Positions 4,483 to 5,825 of a stretch of 5,825 bases of DNA are shown piece by piece. Position 1 is the stretch's first letter; each line of letters begins with the position of its first letter. The notes beneath the pieces are model-generated. The model made no database searches. It was given only the letters and a program-made list of their open reading frames with translations, and was not told the origin of the DNA. The position numbers and the translations under genes are program-made. Source of the DNA: an uncultured bacterium (GTDB lineage Bacteria; Bacillota; Clostridia; Oscillospirales; Oscillospiraceae); assembly GCA_949286295.1 (NCBI GenBank), contig CASECK010000073.1:1-5825 (forward strand), in the 5' to 3' direction.

Positions 4483-5825
4483 ATGGGCGGTTTTTTCGGC
4501 GCCGTCTCCCAGCGAGACGTCTCCCTTGACATTTTCTTCGGGGTGGATTACCACTCCCATCTGGGCACCCGCCGGGGCGGCATGATTATCCATGACGCCC
4601 GGGACGGCTTCCAGCGGCAGATTCACTCCATCGAGAACACCCCCTTCCGCACCAAGTTTGAAAAGGACCTGGCGGACTTTCATGGCTGCAGCGGAATCGG
4701 CTGCATCAGCGACACCGACCCCCAGCCCCTGCTGGTGCGCTCCCACCTGGGGGTGTTCGCCATCACCACGGTGGGCATCATCAACAACGCCGAGGCGCTG
4801 ATTCAAAACTACTTCGACCACCACGGCAACCAGTTTATGGCCATGAGTTCCGGCAAGGTCAACGCCACAGAGCTGACAGCCGCCCTCATCAATCAGAAGG
4901 ACGACCTGGTCTCCGGCATCCTCCACGCCCAGGACGTGATTGACGGCTCTATGACCATGCTCCTGCTCACCGATGGCGGCGAGATTATCGCCGCCCGGGA
5001 CAAGTTGGGGCGGCTGCCGGTGCTGGTGGGCCGGAACGGCGAGGGGTACTGCGTGTCCTTCGAGTCCTTTGCCTACCACAAACTGGGCTATGAGGACGCC
5101 TACGAGCTGGGGCCCCGGGAGATTGTGCGCATCACCCGGGAGGGGCTGCACCCCCTCTCCCCTCCGGGCCAGGAGATGAAAATCTGCGCCTTCCTGTGGA
5201 GCTATTACGGCTACCCCAACTCCAACTACGAGGGCCGCAACGTGGAGGTCATGCGCTACCGCAACGGTGAAATCATGGCCCGGGACGAGGCCCTGCGGGG
5301 CAGCCGCCCGGAGGTGGACTATGTGGCCGGGGTGCCCGACTCCGGCGTGCCCCACGCCATCGGCTACGCCAACGAGAGTCACGCCCGCTTTGCGCGCCCC
5401 TTCGTGAAGTACACCCCCACCTGGCCCCGCTCCTTTATGCCCGCCAACCAGGCGGTGCGCAACCAGGTGGCCAAGATGAAGCAGATTCCCGTCCCCGAGC
5501 TTATCCAGGATAAGAGGCTGCTGTTTGTGGACGACTCCATCGTCCGGGGCACCCAGCTTCAGGAGACGGTGGACTTCCTGTACGAGTCCGGGGCCCGGGA
5601 GGTCCATATGCGCTCGGCCTGTCCCCCCATCATGTACAGCTGCAAGTACCTGAACTTCTCCCGGGGCAACTCGGACATGGACCTGCTGGCCCGGCGCACC
5701 GTCCAGGAGCTGGAGGGGGACGAGGGCCAGAAGCACCTGGAGGAATATGCCGACGCCGGCACCCGGCGGGGGCAGTGCCTGCTGCGCTCTATCTGTGAAA
5801 AATTCGGCTTTGATTCCCTGGGCTA
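4483..5825 (+). CDS. purF: PurF-like amidophosphoribosyltransferase lacking the N-terminal Cys (3' end cut)
   Basis: Canonical PurF makes 5-phosphoribosylamine from PRPP and glutamine: an N-terminal Ntn glutaminase releases ammonia for a phosphoribosyltransferase domain. Here 447 residues are visible and the frame runs off the window. The phosphoribosyltransferase half is well kept: VAGVPDSGVPHAIGYA (281-296), VKYTPTWPRSFMP (308-320) and the PRPP loop LLFVDDSIVRGT (346-357). Cys235 (KICAF) and Cys387 (MYSCKY) align by position with two of the four iron-sulfur ligands of Bacillus-type PurF; the other two would lie past the edge. The N-terminus reads MGGFFGAVSQ instead of MCGI, so the Cys nucleophile is absent. 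The glutamine-binding RYPTAG and HNGN motifs are also unrecognisable. From memory, similar MGGFFG proteins are annotated as PurF in Bacteroides and Clostridia. ATG 4483 follows AAGGAG by 11 nt, and no Cys or alternative ATG precedes it in frame in the adjoining spacer. It may use free ammonia or a partner glutaminase, or have another role. Confidence 0.85.
   Translation, partial: MGGFFGAVSQRDVSLDIFFGVDYHSHLGTRRGGMIIHDARDGFQRQIHSIENTPFRTKFEKDLADFHGCSGIGCISDTDPQPLLVRSHLGVFAITTVGIINNAEALIQNYFDHHGNQFMAMSSGKVNATELTAALINQKDDLVSGILHAQDVIDGSMTMLLLTDGGEIIAARDKLGRLPVLVGRNGEGYCVSFESFAYHKLGYEDAYELGPREIVRITREGLHPLSPPGQEMKICAFLWSYYGYPNSNYEGRNVEVMRYRNGEIMARDEALRGSRPEVDYVAGVPDSGVPHAIGYANESHARFARPFVKYTPTWPRSFMPANQAVRNQVAKMKQIPVPELIQDKRLLFVDDSIVRGTQLQETVDFLYESGAREVHMRSACPPIMYSCKYLNFSRGNSDMDLLARRTVQELEGDEGQKHLEEYADAGTRRGQCLLRSICEKFGFDSLG

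Noticed and set aside
3676..5736. Minus-strand open frame of 686 codons over purC and purF
   Set aside because: Both + strand genes carry unmistakable motifs. The antisense translation is repetitive Gly/His/Val/Leu sequence, a known shadow of GC-rich coding DNA.

Overview
The window is GC-rich bacterial DNA from what looks like a Gram-positive Clostridia member, probably a GC-rich gut lineage such as Oscillospiraceae (Flavonifractor/Lawsonibacter-like). That placement is inference. It rests on strong AAGGAG-type Shine-Dalgarno sites, TTG starts, a clostridial-looking purE-purC-purF order and Bacillus-type proteins (D-amino acid transaminase, TuaH-like glycosyltransferase). There is no rRNA, tRNA, CRISPR array or mobile element.

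Left part (1-1844). The 3' end of an unrecognised + strand gene ends at 188, followed by a strong hairpin terminator (191-232). A two-gene minus-strand operon converges on it: a PAP2-family membrane phosphatase (1666-1115), then a D-amino acid aminotransferase (1102-248). The two are tightly coupled: the stop codon of the first overlaps the Shine-Dalgarno of the second. Upstream lies a compact bidirectional promoter in which the -10 boxes of the two directions overlap (1791-1797).

Middle (1845-2933). The + arm of that promoter drives a GT-B-type glycosyltransferase resembling the TuaH group. It starts at a TTG directly after a palindromic Shine-Dalgarno site. The divergent pair could form a cell-envelope set: D-amino acids for peptidoglycan, lipid-carrier phosphate recycling and glycan synthesis. 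A weak terminator candidate and a 10-bp palindrome follow.

Right part (3018-5825). A de novo purine operon begins with a recognisable promoter. Its leader carries a 24-codon Arg-rich small ORF and an attenuator-like terminator placed directly before the purE ribosome-binding site. Then come purE, purC and a purF-like gene that runs off the window end. Two of these genes are odd. PurE lacks about 25 internal residues covering the glycine/alanine-rich AAHLxG active-site loop. The PurF-like protein starts MGGFFG and lacks the N-terminal catalytic cysteine and other recognisable glutaminase residues, while its PRPP-binding half is intact. The purE-purC spacer is an almost G-free C-rich tract (rut-like, with G-quadruplex potential on the opposite strand), and the purC-purF spacer is GC-rich and foldable.
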